Program-made: the position numbers and the translations under genes
NCBI GenBank assembly: GCA_016791475.1
Contig: JAEUWI010000032.1
Span: forward strand, 23,047 to 87,046
Direction: 5' to 3'
Length of the DNA: 64,000 bases
Source: Candidatus Hydrogenedentota bacterium
Lineage (GTDB): Bacteria; Hydrogenedentota; Hydrogenedentia; Hydrogenedentales; JAEUWI01
Shown here: piece by piece, positions 1-8,863 of the stretch
How the letters are laid out: the number at the start of each line of letters is the position of its first letter
Position numbering within the stretch: the stretch's first letter is position 1
Notes under the pieces: generated by a model
Told to the model about the DNA's origin: nothing
The model's input: only the letters and a program-made list of their open reading frames with translations
The model's database searches: none

Positions 1-1
1 C

Positions 2-979
2 AAGGGACAGTATGCCGTCACTGTGGACGCGGGGCTGGATTTCGAGGCGGATGTCAGTACCAATGCGATGAGGCAAACCGGAAAGCGCGAGAATCTGGCC
101 GCGTTGGCCCCTGGGGAATCGAGAACTTTCAACCCCACCGTGGAATCGGATATGGCGACCGTACAGGCCACCGTCGTGGGCACGCCTACCGGAAAACCCT
201 TTGAAGTGTATGTGCCTTTCACCGTCGTGGCACAGCGTGACGGCGAGGATATCGCCTACGGCCAGCACGATGGGCCCAATGCGGTGAAGCTCTTGTTGGC
301 GGGCAAGGCCAGCACGTACACGTTTCAAGCGCGCTACATGTTCAATCTGGACGTGAAGGGCGATCCCTCAAAGCCCTATGACCTTGCACCAGGCGACCAT
401 ATTGATATCGAGGTTAATCTTCCAGATCCTCAGCGTTTCGCCGTGCGCGCCGTTGATTCCGCCGGAAACCCCGTCGCGGGTGCCGCACTGCATTACATCA
501 CCACAACGACCGGCACCTTCGATCCCCGAATTCTGACGAATGACGATGGGCGCGCGGACCGTATTTTGCTGATGCCACCCGATTGCGGCGCACGCATCTG
601 GCTCGAAAAGCCGGGCTACGCCAACGCCTGGGGCACACTTTTTGAAGATCAAAGCGCGGGCACCGTCCACCCCGAAGATGTGATCGTGTTTTCCTCCGGC
701 GCGGGCTTTGAGGGGGTCCTTTCCGATTCGGAAGACAAGATCCTTTCGGATGTCGTGCTGAAGATTACCGTCTCCAACACCGACGGGCAGTCCTGGCCGC
801 TCCAATCGACCACGGACGCTGAAGGCCGTTTTACCATCGTCGATCAAGCTCCTGCCGAAGTGGTGGATATCGCAATTTCCCGTCAGGACGGTGAAGGCGG
901 AATCTGGAGCGCCGAACAAATCACGTTGGAGGCCAACGCAATCACCGCGCTGGGAACGCTCAAGCTGGTTGAGGAATAG
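2..979 (+). CDS. Secreted/surface protein with carboxypeptidase-regulatory-like domains, 5' end cut by window
   Basis: The reading frame is open to the left edge of the window, so the true start lies upstream; the GTG at position 23 is only the first internal candidate. The visible 325 or so residues are beta-rich. They contain two stretches typical of carboxypeptidase-regulatory-like (CarboxypepD_reg/Ig-like) folds: one around FAVRAVDSAGNPVAGAALHY with a following TNDDGRADRI, and one ending in the TTDAEGRFTI pattern. Such domains are usually exported adhesion or structural modules. No catalytic motif is visible. It ends only 39 bp from the stop of the convergent URO-D gene. Family-level role is inferred; the specific function is unknown. 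Confidence 0.6.
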   Translation, partial: KGQYAVTVDAGLDFEADVSTNAMRQTGKRENLAALAPGESRTFNPTVESDMATVQATVVGTPTGKPFEVYVPFTVVAQRDGEDIAYGQHDGPNAVKLLLAGKASTYTFQARYMFNLDVKGDPSKPYDLAPGDHIDIEVNLPDPQRFAVRAVDSAGNPVAGAALHYITTTTGTFDPRILTNDDGRADRILLMPPDCGARIWLEKPGYANAWGTLFEDQSAGTVHPEDVIVFSSGAGFEGVLSDSEDKILSDVVLKITVSNTDGQSWPLQSTTDAEGRFTIVDQAPAEVVDIAISRQDGEGGIWSAEQITLEANAITALGTLKLVEE

Positions 980-1018
980 CGCGTTGACTGAGTGCTTTAA
1001 TCGCCCCCAAACGCGTAT

Positions 1019-2227
1019 TCACACCCGCCCCGCCGCGCGGTACATCGCCACGATCTTGTCTCCGGGGATCTCGGCGAGGAGGTTGTGGATAGCGGCGAAG
1101 ACGTAGCCGCCATCCTGGCGGAGGCAGGACACCACTTCGTTGACTTCCTGTTCCACTTCTTCCAGAGTGCCGAGGGGGAGGGTTTTCTGGGTCTGAACGC
1201 CCCCGCCCCAGAGGGCCATGCGGCCCCGGGTCTTGTCTTTCCAGGCGCGGTAGCCTTCGCTTCCGGCGGTCCACTGGACGGGGTTGATGACGTCGAAGCC
1301 GCTTTCGATGAAGTCGTCGAGGAGTTCGAAGACGGCGCCGCAGGTGTGGAGGAAGGTCTTGACGCCGGGGGCGTGCCGGTGGACGGTGTCATTCATCCGC
1401 TGGTAGCTGGGCTTGAACAGATCGCGGTAGGTCTGGGGCGAGGCGATGCAACTGTTCTGGGTGCCCCAGTCGTCGGAGGTGACGTGGTACAGGTCGATGA
1501 AGGAGTGGACTTCGTCGAGCACCGCGGCGATCTGGCCGAGGATTTCGGTGGTAACGGCGTCGTGGAACTCGGCCACGTAGTCGGGCTCGGTGAGGCAGAG
1601 CAGGGGAAACATGCCGATACCGGTGTAGCTCCCGATGCCGATGGGGCAGCCGGGCCCGGCGAAGAGGATGGCGCGGTCGGTGGATTCCCGGGCGCGCCGG
1701 CAATGGTCCCGAAGCGCGGCGAGATCCCGGTCGCTCGGGCGGCTGCGCACGAGGGTGTCGACCACTTCGCGAAGGTCCGGACGGGGAATTTCTCCCATCA
1801 GTGACACAGGCTGTCCGCCGTGCTCGTGTTCGAAGACGTGTGCGGCCGGGGGCATGGTCCGGTCTCCCTGCACGATGGTGCCGTCGGGCTGCACGCGGAA
1901 ATCGTCAGGGTGGCGCACCAGGGCGGGCAGTCGTCCATTGAAGTCATAGGGTCGCCAGAGGTCGGGCTGGGGATAGGCGTTGCCGAGGTCCATGCGGACG
2001 GTGGCCACGTCGCAATCCAGCGCGTCGAGCACGTCAATGTCGGGCAGGGCGAGCATCTGGCCGGTATCGTGCACGCGGGGCAGGCGGGGCGGGAGTCCTA
2101 ATGCGGCCACGAGACTTGGATAGGCAAAGCAACTGATGCCCGAGGAGTCCATGCCGCCGAGGTCCATGGGGACGCGGTCGGTTTCCTGGAAGTTTAATGC
2201 GGCGAGGACACGTTCTCTTCTGGTCAT
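1019..2227 (-). CDS. Uroporphyrinogen decarboxylase (URO-D) family protein, probably a corrinoid-methyltransferase-like paralogue
   Basis: 402 residues, starting with MTRRERVLAALNFQETDRVP, the typical N-terminus of the non-heme URO-D-like group (compare MtaA/CmuA-type proteins). Further family signs are the mid-protein stretch YHVTSDDWGTQNSCIASPQT, the LHTCGAVFELLDDFIESGFD segment (histidine and cysteine in the zinc-binding position seen in methylcobamide:CoM methyltransferases) and the closing AAIHNLLAEIPGDKIVAMY. No heme-biosynthesis neighbours are present, so a role in corrinoid-dependent or other one-carbon methyl transfer is more likely than true HemE function. The start is supported by GGAGAG upstream, at somewhat long spacing. 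Family is confident; substrate is unknown. Confidence 0.85.
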   Translation of the reverse strand: MTRRERVLAALNFQETDRVPMDLGGMDSSGISCFAYPSLVAALGLPPRLPRVHDTGQMLALPDIDVLDALDCDVATVRMDLGNAYPQPDLWRPYDFNGRLPALVRHPDDFRVQPDGTIVQGDRTMPPAAHVFEHEHGGQPVSLMGEIPRPDLREVVDTLVRSRPSDRDLAALRDHCRRARESTDRAILFAGPGCPIGIGSYTGIGMFPLLCLTEPDYVAEFHDAVTTEILGQIAAVLDEVHSFIDLYHVTSDDWGTQNSCIASPQTYRDLFKPSYQRMNDTVHRHAPGVKTFLHTCGAVFELLDDFIESGFDVINPVQWTAGSEGYRAWKDKTRGRMALWGGGVQTQKTLPLGTLEEVEQEVNEVVSCLRQDGGYVFAAIHNLLAEIPGDKIVAMYRAAGRV

Positions 2228-2421
2228 GGTGGGAATCTCTCCAGCCCCCTGAATGCGATGCGGGCGGCATCGCCTCGTTATGGTTGCGGAAAGGGCGGCG
2301 GCGAATCAAGCGGGGCGTTCCGGCACGGGGCTCTTCAAGCGCCGAGTACTGGATGAGGTGATGGTGATGTATGCAAGCGCGGTGGACGATTGGTTTTCAG
2401 CGTTCCGAAATCCAAGGGCAA

Positions 2422-3297
2422 TCAGCGAGCATCCTTCTCGTCGTGTGGCTCGAACGACTCTGTGCGTTTCGGAAGTTTCTTTTCTTCCGACGTCAACCGG
2501 CGTTCTATTTTCTTCAGATCCTCCGAGGGGGGCAGATTCTCCGGCACAATCTTTCGATCAAGAAGCAACTTGCGCACATCTTTGTTGTTCTTGGTATGCT
2601 CCGCCGTGATCTTCGGCTCGGTTCGCAGATCGTCGCGTTTGATGTTGAAATTCGTGATTTCGTTGGCAAAGTCTTTCGCTTTGATGGTGATTGCGGGCAA
2701 GAAATCCGCCAGTGCACGGCCCTTCGAGACGCCAAGGCGTTTCTTCATATCGTTGGTCGTATTGCCGCCGAATAACGCCATGTCTCCCTTGCTCCGAATG
2801 CGCGCGAAGCTCTGCCCGTCTCGCAAGCGTTCAAATATTATACCCGAGAGCTCTCGTTCGGATTGGGTCAGTTTCTTCCGCGCGCTGAGGCGCTCGACTT
2901 CGGCCAGTCGCTTTTCGATTACTTCCTGTTTGCGCGTTTGTACGGCAAAGTAGGTTTGCGCAAAGGCCACCGGGGCCTTGGTGGAATCGCCATTCTGCGC
3001 GATGAGGTAGCAGGCATAGCGGGTCAACATGATGTCGTCCACATCGCGCTGAGCACCTGAACCTATGTTCACCATTGTGCGCACGCGCGCAAAATGGTCC
3101 TCCGCAGGATAACCCGACATCTCACAGGCTTTTACCGCTTTTTCGACCACCGGCTCAAAGTTTCTCCAAGTCCGGTAACCCAACAAGGGGAGAAGATCGC
3201 GGGCCATCCAGAATTCGATATCAGAGTCGTCGTCACGCCTTACTATTTCCTCGAACTCGGCATGAAGCTCAACTATCTTCTCTCGTTTCATCTCCAT
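2422..3297 (-). CDS. dinD: DinD-like DNA damage-inducible protein (BRO-N domain)
   Basis: 291 residues, close to Escherichia coli DinD length. The N-terminal half reads as a BRO-N (KilA/Bro) type domain, with FWMARDLLPLLGYRTWRNF followed by the DinD-characteristic AEDHFARVRTMVNIGSGAQR, the DDIMLTRYACYLIAQNGD core and AQTYFAVQTRKQE. The C-terminal half carries ALFGGNTTNDMKKRLGVSKG, LADFLPAITIKAKDFANEIT and a charged tail. In E. coli DinD is SOS-induced and inhibits RecA activity; here the role is inferred by family. Start ATG at 3297 is preceded by a GACGAGGG ribosome-binding stretch. A short palindrome about 30 bp upstream could be an operator. It is a single gene without operon partners. Confidence 0.85.
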   Translation of the reverse strand: MEMKREKIVELHAEFEEIVRRDDDSDIEFWMARDLLPLLGYRTWRNFEPVVEKAVKACEMSGYPAEDHFARVRTMVNIGSGAQRDVDDIMLTRYACYLIAQNGDSTKAPVAFAQTYFAVQTRKQEVIEKRLAEVERLSARKKLTQSERELSGIIFERLRDGQSFARIRSKGDMALFGGNTTNDMKKRLGVSKGRALADFLPAITIKAKDFANEITNFNIKRDDLRTEPKITAEHTKNNKDVRKLLLDRKIVPENLPPSEDLKKIERRLTSEEKKLPKRTESFEPHDEKDAR

Positions 3298-3327
3298 ACC
3301 CTCGTCACTTGCTCTGTTAATGGGTCG

Positions 3328-3344
3328 ACAGGGATCGTGCCTGT
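3328..3344 (-). promoter_or_regulatory. Possible operator upstream of dinD
   Basis: An inverted repeat ACAGG-N7-CCTGT lies about 30 bp upstream of the dinD start. dinD is LexA-regulated in E. coli, so an SOS operator is a reasonable hypothesis. The sequence does not match the proteobacterial CTG-N10-CAG box or the Gram-positive GAAC-N4-GTTC box, so this is weak evidence only. Confidence 0.25.
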
Positions 3345-3521
3345 TTCCGAAACTTCCAACTGCCGCGAAGTTTCACATTGTCATCGACGCACAAAGGCCA
3401 TCACTTGCCCTTGAATGCCCATTATCACTCCCTGCCCGTCCATTGGACAAGCCCGCGAGGACCGCGTTAAAATCCGCGTTGGAGCAGAAACGTTCACCAC
3501 CCTGTTGAGGAGCCTTTGTGT

Positions 3522-4463
3522 GTGAGTGCCATTGTTACCACGAATCTGACGAAGATATACAAGGAAGTCGGCAAGGCGGCCGTGAAGTCGCTGGACGGGC
3601 TCACCCTGACGATCGAGCAGAATGAGGTCTACGGATTTCTGGGCCGAAATGGCGCGGGTAAAACCACGACCATCAAGATCCTCTGCGGTCTCATCAAGCC
3701 GAGTTCGGGCGACGCGGCGGTCTTTGGTCAAGACGTGCGCACGCCCCAGGCGCGACGCCTGCTGGGCTATCTGCCGGAGCAGCCCTACTTCTACGAGTAC
3801 CTCACGCCCCGGGAAACCATCGATTTCTATGGGAAATTGCAGAAGCTGAGTCCGGCCGAGCGGGACAAACAATGGGACAAGCTTTCCGAATTGCTGGACC
3901 TGCGGGAAATCGCGGGGCAGCGGATCAAGGGCTTTTCCAAGGGCATGCGCCAGCGGATCGGCTTCGCCGTGGCGCTGGTGGGTGACCCGCCCCTGCTGAT
4001 TCTGGATGAGCCCATGAGCGGGCTGGACCCCATCGGTCGTCGGATGATCCGCGACCTCATCATGCGCTGCCGTGATGAAAAGAAGACGATTTTCTTCAGC
4101 TCCCACGTCATGGGCGATGTGGAGCAGATTTGTGATCGGGTCAGCATCCTGGTAAAGGGCCGACTGACCCACCGGGGCCGTATCGACGAGCTTCTGGCGC
4201 AGAATATCAAGGCGGTGGAAGTTATTGCGGCGGATCTGAGCGATGCGGTCCGCGCCGAGTTGGCGGGCCTCGCGGAGTCGCACCGGCGTCTGGACGAGCA
4301 GGATATTTTTACCTTCAAGGATCAGCCCACGGCCAACGACGCCGTCCGGCGTATTCACGGGCAGTCGGGCCGTCTGGTGGAATTCTCGCCCGTGCGCGAA
4401 TCGTTGGAAGACTTTTTCCTCAGGCAGCAGGGGGCCGCTCCCGTGAAAGAAAGGGCGGTCTGA
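3522..4463 (+). CDS. ABC transporter ATP-binding protein (ABC-2 type export system)
   Basis: About 313 residues. Walker A is GRNGAGKTTTIK near residues 37-48, the signature is FSKGMRQRIGFAVALVG, Walker B is PPLLILDEPMSGLDP and the H-loop is FFSSHVMGDVEQICDRV. It has the C-terminal extension typical of NatA/CcmA/YhaQ-type export ATPases. GTG at 3522 is preferred as start because GAGGAG ends nine bases upstream; an in-frame TTG at 3516 would sit too close to that site. The stop overlaps the permease start (TGATG), so ATPase and permease are translationally coupled. Exported substrate is unknown. Confidence 0.93.
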   Translation: MSAIVTTNLTKIYKEVGKAAVKSLDGLTLTIEQNEVYGFLGRNGAGKTTTIKILCGLIKPSSGDAAVFGQDVRTPQARRLLGYLPEQPYFYEYLTPRETIDFYGKLQKLSPAERDKQWDKLSELLDLREIAGQRIKGFSKGMRQRIGFAVALVGDPPLLILDEPMSGLDPIGRRMIRDLIMRCRDEKKTIFFSSHVMGDVEQICDRVSILVKGRLTHRGRIDELLAQNIKAVEVIAADLSDAVRAELAGLAESHRRLDEQDIFTFKDQPTANDAVRRIHGQSGRLVEFSPVRESLEDFFLRQQGAAPVKERAV

Positions 4464-5224
4464 TGCGTATTCTCGCCATTGCCCAGAATACCTTTCGCGA
4501 GTCCATTCGGGACAAGGTGCTCTACGTCCTGTTGTTTTTCGCCGCAGTCACCATTTTCGGGTCCAAGGCCCTGGGCTGGATCAGTATAGGCCAGGACATC
4601 AAGATCGTTAAGGACATCGCCCTGGCGTCCACGTCCGTCTTCGGGGTATTGATCGCGATTTTCGTGGGCACGAGCCTGATCTACAAAGAAATCGACAAGC
4701 GCACGCTCTACACGATCCTGGCGCAGCCCATGCACCGCTACGAGTTCATCGTGGGCAAATATCTGGGGCTCATCGCCCTGCTCGCGGTGACCACGGTGAT
4801 TATGGCGGTGGTGTCGTCGCTGTACATCCTGCTGCTGGGTGGCACGCTCCACACCACCTTCTTTCTGGCTATTTTGCTGATTTACTGGAAGCTGATGCTG
4901 ATCACGGCCTTCGCCGTGCTTATGTCCGCCATGACCTCCCCCATTCTCGGCGCAATTATCGTGTTTTCCGTGGCGGTTTTCGGCCATGCCACGGAGGTGT
5001 TTCGCGATCTGCCGCCCCAGTTTGACGGTACGGCGGCCAAGGCGATTCTCGAAGCGGCCTACTACGTGATCCCGAACCTGAGCAATTTCGATATTGCCCG
5101 GGAAGCGGCCAACGGCATCGACGTCTCCCCCGCCTACGTGATCTGGGTCATGACCTACGGCCTGATGTACACGGTCATGCTGCTGATTCTGGCGGCCCTG
5201 GCCTTTCAGGAGAAGGATGTATGA
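4463..5224 (+). CDS. ABC-2 type transporter permease
   Basis: 253 residues, mostly hydrophobic, with about six membrane segments: around residues 20-40, 60-80, 105-130, 140-160, 165-185 and 232-250. The N-terminus AIAQNTFRESIRDKVLYVLL and the stretch GTSLIYKEIDKRTLYTILAQ are typical of NatB/ABC-2 membrane proteins that lack their own ATPase domain. It overlaps the upstream ATPase gene by one base and the downstream gene by four (ATGA), so the three genes form a tight operon. It is the membrane partner of the preceding ATPase. Substrate cannot be read from the sequence. Confidence 0.9.
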   Translation: MRILAIAQNTFRESIRDKVLYVLLFFAAVTIFGSKALGWISIGQDIKIVKDIALASTSVFGVLIAIFVGTSLIYKEIDKRTLYTILAQPMHRYEFIVGKYLGLIALLAVTTVIMAVVSSLYILLLGGTLHTTFFLAILLIYWKLMLITAFAVLMSAMTSPILGAIIVFSVAVFGHATEVFRDLPPQFDGTAAKAILEAAYYVIPNLSNFDIAREAANGIDVSPAYVIWVMTYGLMYTVMLLILAALAFQEKDV

Positions 5225-6246
5225 TCGCGCCGCGGCAGGCGATCGCCTTCGGTTGCGCCCTGGCCGTCTTCGCCGGGGCGGTCTTTGCCCAGCGCCAGGC
5301 GAACGGCGTACGGGCCCAGGCCGAGGGCGACGAGATTCTCTACCTGCCAAACCAGAAGATCTTGAACCATTTCACCGGCGGCATGAACAACGTGGTGGCG
5401 GACCTGCTCTGGCTGCGCTGTATCCAGTATGTGGGCAAGGAAAACAAGGGCGAGCGCAATTTCACCTGGCTCAACCAGATGCTCGAGACGGTGGTCCAGC
5501 TTGATCCTTATTTCGGCGACGCCTATCGCTACGGGGGCATGTTCCTCGCGGCGCTGCGGGCGGACGACGACGCGGGGATTGATCTGCTGGAGCGGGGCTT
5601 CATTGAGAATCCCAGAAACTTTCAACTGCCCTACGAGCTGGCGATGATCTTTCTGCTCAATCGCAAAGACGAGCCGGGCTCCAAAGAGCGTGCGACCTAC
5701 TACCTCAGCATGGCGGCGGCGATTGAGGGTTGCCCGGAATTCATCCGGGATCTGGCCACCAAGCTGCAGGGTCAGTTCAATCTGGTGGACGTGGAGCGAG
5801 AGATGTGGCAGCGCATGGCCGAGGGCGAGGACAAGCTGCTGCGTGAGCTGGGCGAGCGCAAGCTGGTGGAGATGGACATCCGCACGGCGGTGGACAATCT
5901 GAACAAGCTGGTCCTGATGTATAACCAGCGCCAGGGCCGCTTCCCAAATTCCATCGACGAGATGGTGCAGGCGGGCCTGATCAACCCGCTCGGGCCCGAT
6001 CCGTTGGGCGGTACGTTCTTCATGGGTGCGGACAGCGTGATCCGCAACACGACGCTCCTGGACGAGGAAAAGAAGAATCGTCTGAAGGTGATCCGTAATC
6101 AGGTCAATTCCTTCAAGAATAAGAACAACCGCTGGCCGGCATCGCTGGAGGAGCTGGTGGAACGGGGCCAGACCAGCGTGATTCCCGTCCACCCCTATCC
6201 GGCGCAGTCGTGGCGCTATGATCCGGCCACGGGCGCGGTGGAATAG
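5221..6246 (+). CDS. Membrane-anchored or secreted helical-repeat protein with two GspG-like C-terminal segments
   Basis: 341 residues. An N-terminal hydrophobic segment (about residues 7-24) is probably a signal peptide or anchor. It is followed by helical TPR-like sequence (LDPYFGDAYRYGGMFLAALR, ENPRNFQLPYELAMIFLLNR). The C-terminal third has two units resembling the end of type II secretion pseudopilins: GRFPNSIDEMVQAGLINPLG then DPLGGTFF, and NRWPASLEELVERG then HPYPAQSWRYDP. The four-base ATGA overlap with the permease ties it to the ABC exporter, so it may be an accessory or periplasmic subunit. No enzymatic motif is visible. The family is not recognised; a conserved third gene of this exporter type is the likeliest explanation. 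Confidence 0.75.
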   Translation: MIAPRQAIAFGCALAVFAGAVFAQRQANGVRAQAEGDEILYLPNQKILNHFTGGMNNVVADLLWLRCIQYVGKENKGERNFTWLNQMLETVVQLDPYFGDAYRYGGMFLAALRADDDAGIDLLERGFIENPRNFQLPYELAMIFLLNRKDEPGSKERATYYLSMAAAIEGCPEFIRDLATKLQGQFNLVDVEREMWQRMAEGEDKLLRELGERKLVEMDIRTAVDNLNKLVLMYNQRQGRFPNSIDEMVQAGLINPLGPDPLGGTFFMGADSVIRNTTLLDEEKKNRLKVIRNQVNSFKNKNNRWPASLEELVERGQTSVIPVHPYPAQSWRYDPATGAVE

Positions 6247-6476
6247 GGATTTCGGGTCGCGCGAAGAGTTTCAGGTTGGCGTCCGGATGGTGGCGCAAAA
6301 GGGTGATTCAGGTGGTGTTGCCGTACCCGATGAACTTCGGCACTGGCACACGAGTCGCTCTTACGCGCGGATCGCGTGGCACGTCTAATATTGAGGGCGC
6401 AGGGTGGTATCGTGGCCGAGCCCTGCACACAAGTGCCTTGCACACCTCTGCGCATGCGCCCTGCGCAAACCTGTCC
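6247..6476. other. Intergenic region upstream of pckG promoter
   Basis: About 230 bases without a convincing gene. It contains TGGCACA-CGAG-TCGCT at 6344-6359, which keeps the GG-N10-GC spacing of sigma-54 promoters but is weak in the -12 element, and G+C-rich palindromic bits such as TGCGCATGCGC near 6450. No terminator of the ABC operon is obvious. Confidence 0.4.
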
Positions 6477-6505
6477 TTGAACCGGCCCCAACTTCACCGT
6501 ATAGT
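6477..6505 (+). promoter_or_regulatory. Sigma-70 type promoter of pckG
   Basis: TTGAAC at 6477-6482 and TATAGT at 6500-6505 are separated by exactly 17 bases. Transcription would start near 6512, leaving a leader of about 165 nt before pckG. Confidence 0.65.
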
Positions 6506-6513
6506 GGCGTCCG

Positions 6514-6535
6514 GCAAGCTATTTGCGCAGCTTGC
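6514..6535 (+). promoter_or_regulatory. Stem-loop at the start of the pckG leader
   Basis: GCAAGCT (6514-6520) and AGCTTGC (6529-6535) form a 7-bp perfect stem with an 8-nt loop, placed within the first 25 nt of the predicted transcript. This could be a 5'-protecting hairpin or part of a regulatory leader; no known riboswitch was recognised. Confidence 0.35.
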
Positions 6536-6677
6536 GCAGACAAAAGGTGTGGAAAGAGACGCAGTGGGCCGTCCGGAGCGAATGGCACGCGGATTGCATC
6601 TGTTTCGGGCAAGTGAAAAGAACGGCAAACTCTACTGTGAATCCGGTGGAAAAGTACCTTGAAAGCGAGGAAAAGAA

Positions 6678-8528
6678 ATGGAAACTCCGGCCTATGTGAA
6701 GCACACCCAGCTTGTCGCCTGGGTGAAGGAGATGGCGGCACTGTGCCAACCCGATCGCGTGGTATGGTGCGACGGCTCGAAGGAAGAGTACGACGGACTG
6801 ATGAAGGAGATGGTGGCGTCGGGGATGGCAATCAAGCTGAACGAAGAGAAGCGCCCCAACAGCTTCCTGTTCCGCTCCGATCCGAAAGACGTGGCCCGCG
6901 TAGAAGATCGTACCTATATCTGCAGTCGCCGCAAGGAAGACGCCGGCCCCACCAACAACTGGATCGACCCGGCGAAAATGAAGACGACGCTTCAGGGTCT
7001 GTTCAACGGCGCCATGCGTGGTCGCCCGATGTACGTGATCCCTTTCTGCATGGGCCCCATCGGCTCTGCAATTTCCCATATCGGCATTGAGATTACCGAC
7101 TCCCCCTACGTTGTGGTGAACATGCACATCATGACCCGCGTCGGCCGCGCGGTGATCGACCAGCTCGGTGAAAACGGCGCCTACGTCCCCTGTGTCCACT
7201 CCGTGGGCAAGCCTCTGGCTCCCGGCGAAGCCGATGTGACCTGGCCCTGCAACAACGACGAAAAATACATCGTCCACTTCCCCGAAGAGCGGAGCATCTG
7301 GTCTTACGGCAGCGGCTACGGCGGCAACGCCCTCCTCGGCAAGAAATGCTTTGCCCTCCGCATCGCCTCGTGCATGGCGCGGGACGAGGGCTGGCTCGCG
7401 GAGCACATGCTGATTCTCGGCGTGACCGCGCCCGACGGCGAGAAGACCTACATCGCGGCGGCCTTCCCGAGCGCCTGCGGCAAGACCAACTTCGCCATGC
7501 TGATTCCGCCGAAGGAAATCGGCGATTATAAGATTTCCACGGTGGGCGACGACATCGCCTGGATCAAGCCCGGCCCCGACGGCAAGCTCTACGCCATCAA
7601 CCCGGAAGCCGGCTTCTTCGGCGTGGCCCCCGGCACGTCCTATCAGTCCAATCCGAACGCGATGGAATCGGTGAAGCGCGACACCATCTTTACCAACGTG
7701 GCGCTGACGCCCGATGGCGATGTGTGGTGGGAAGGCATGACCGATACGAAGCCGGAAAAGCTCACCGACTGGCTGGGTCAGGAATGGACCCCCGACTGCG
7801 GGCGCGTTTCCTCCCATGCGAATTCCCGCTTTACCGCGCCGCTGCGCAACTGCCCCTGCGCCGACCCGGCCTATGACGATCCGCGCGGCGTGCCGCTGGA
7901 CGCCTTCATCTTCGGTGGTCGCCGCAGTTCGACCGTGCCGCTGGTGATGCAGGCTTACAACTGGAACTACGGCGTGTATCTTGCGGCCACCATGGGCTCC
8001 GAGACGACCGCCGCCGCCACGGGCGCCGTGGGCAATGTGCGCCGCGACCCCTTCGCCATGCTGCCCTTCATCGGCTACCACATGGGCGACTACTGGAATC
8101 ACTGGCTCAACGTGGGCCGCGCCATCAACAACCCGCCCCGCATCTTCGGCGTGAACTGGTTCCGCAAGGATGCCGACGGCAAGTTCGTTTGGCCGGGCTT
8201 CGGCGACAACATGCGGGTGCTCAAGTGGATCGTGGACAAGGTTCACGGTCGGGCCTATGCGGAGGAAAGCCCCCTGGGCTGGGTGCCGCGCTACGAGGAT
8301 ATCGACTGGACGGGTCTGGACTTCACCGAGGCCCAGTTCGACGAGATTATGTCGGTGGACCGGGGCACCTGGGAGGCCGAAATCCTCTCCCACGAGGAAC
8401 TTTTCATCAAGCTGTACGATCGGTTGCCCAAAGAGTTCATGCTGAAGCGCCAGCTCATCCTGAGCCAGCTCTGGCGCGCGCCTGAACACTGGGAACCGAC
8501 GCATGTGACCGCGCCTTACATCAAATAG
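6678..8528 (+). CDS. pckG: Phosphoenolpyruvate carboxykinase (GTP)
   Basis: 616 residues, the normal size for the GTP-dependent enzyme. It converts oxaloacetate plus GTP to PEP, CO2 and GDP in the cytosol (gluconeogenesis, or anaplerosis in reverse). Visible family marks are the P-loop [12 protein letters not shown] at residues 264-275 with the reactive Cys267, the substrate-binding [13 protein letters not shown] region, [44 protein letters not shown] [15 protein letters not shown], the [12 protein letters not shown] segment and [27 protein letters not shown] precedes the ATG. The gene is monocistronic, with its own promoter and a strong terminator. Confidence 0.98.
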   Translation: METPAYVKHTQLVAWVKEMAALCQPDRVVWCDGSKEEYDGLMKEMVASGMAIKLNEEKRPNSFLFRSDPKDVARVEDRTYICSRRKEDAGPTNNWIDPAKMKTTLQGLFNGAMRGRPMYVIPFCMGPIGSAISHIGIEITDSPYVVVNMHIMTRVGRAVIDQLGENGAYVPCVHSVGKPLAPGEADVTWPCNNDEKYIVHFPEERSIWSYGSGYGGNALLGKKCFALRIASCMARDEGWLAEHMLILGVTAPDGEKTYIAAAFPSACGKTNFAMLIPPKEIGDYKISTVGDDIAWIKPGPDGKLYAINPEAGFFGVAPGTSYQSNPNAMESVKRDTIFTNVALTPDGDVWWEGMTDTKPEKLTDWLGQEWTPDCGRVSSHANSRFTAPLRNCPCADPAYDDPRGVPLDAFIFGGRRSSTVPLVMQAYNWNYGVYLAATMGSETTAAATGAVGNVRRDPFAMLPFIGYHMGDYWNHWLNVGRAINNPPRIFGVNWFRKDADGKFVWPGFGDNMRVLKWIVDKVHGRAYAEESPLGWVPRYEDIDWTGLDFTEAQFDEIMSVDRGTWEAEILSHEELFIKLYDRLPKEFMLKRQLILSQLWRAPEHWEPTHVTAPYIK

Positions 8529-8551
8529 GTGGGAACCAGATGATGTGGCGA

Positions 8552-8580
8552 CGCCCGGCGGCAACCCCGCCGGGCGTTTT
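8552..8580 (+). terminator. Rho-independent terminator of pckG
   Basis: A perfect 10-bp stem, CGCCCGGCGG (8552-8561) with CCGCCGGGCG (8567-8576), has a 5-nt loop and is followed by TTTT. It lies 24 bp after the pckG stop. Confidence 0.85.
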
Positions 8581-8589
8581 GCTGTCCTT

Positions 8590-8693
8590 GGGGACGTACC
8601 GCCGCACGGGTGCCGGTCACGCGCGGCACAACGCGCAGGCCATTTTGCGGCGCCTGACGGGGCGAAACCCACGCCCATGCGGCGGCATGTCCC
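8590..8693. repeat. REPIN-like element, copy 1 (GGGACGTACCGCCGC type)
   Basis: A 104-bp unit with inverted ends: GGGACGTACCGCCGC on the left and GCGGCGGCATGTCCC on the right (13 of 15 complementary). A unit with the same two ends and a different interior lies at 16756-16857. The layout of two inverted roughly 20-nt REPs separated by a spacer is that of REPINs, which are mobilised by RAYT transposases; no RAYT gene is in the window. Confidence 0.6.
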
Positions 8694-8827
8694 GGTGGAT
8701 GCTGGAATCGCGACGCGAACGATGACGAAGATCGAATATCTGAATTTCTCCCCATAACGCACGGCGGGCAATATCGCATGCGTTCACGGGGACTCTAACT
8801 TAATCACTCCAAACCATTTAGAGGCTA

Positions 8828-8857
8828 TTTACGCACTCTGTGTATCCATGCTATCAT
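8828..8857 (+). promoter_or_regulatory. Possible promoter of the HTH/ImmA pair
   Basis: TTTACG (8828-8833) and TATCAT (8852-8857) are 18 bases apart. The predicted start point falls at or next to the ATG at 8864, and no ribosome-binding site is visible there, so the transcript may be leaderless. Confidence 0.35.
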
Positions 8858-8863
8858 TTAGCT

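Noticed and set aside
3311..3331. E. coli type LexA box at dinD
   Set aside because: CTG and CAG are present but separated by 12 rather than 10 bases.
6344..6359. Sigma-54 promoter upstream of pckG
   Set aside because: GG-N10-GC spacing is present, but the -12 box is TCGCT and the site is more than 300 bases from the gene, while a good sigma-70 promoter is closer.
6519..8771. A very long open frame (750 codons) on the minus strand opposite pckG
   Set aside because: It mirrors the pckG gene, lacks a ribosome-binding site and family resemblance, and is explained by the high third-position GC of pckG.
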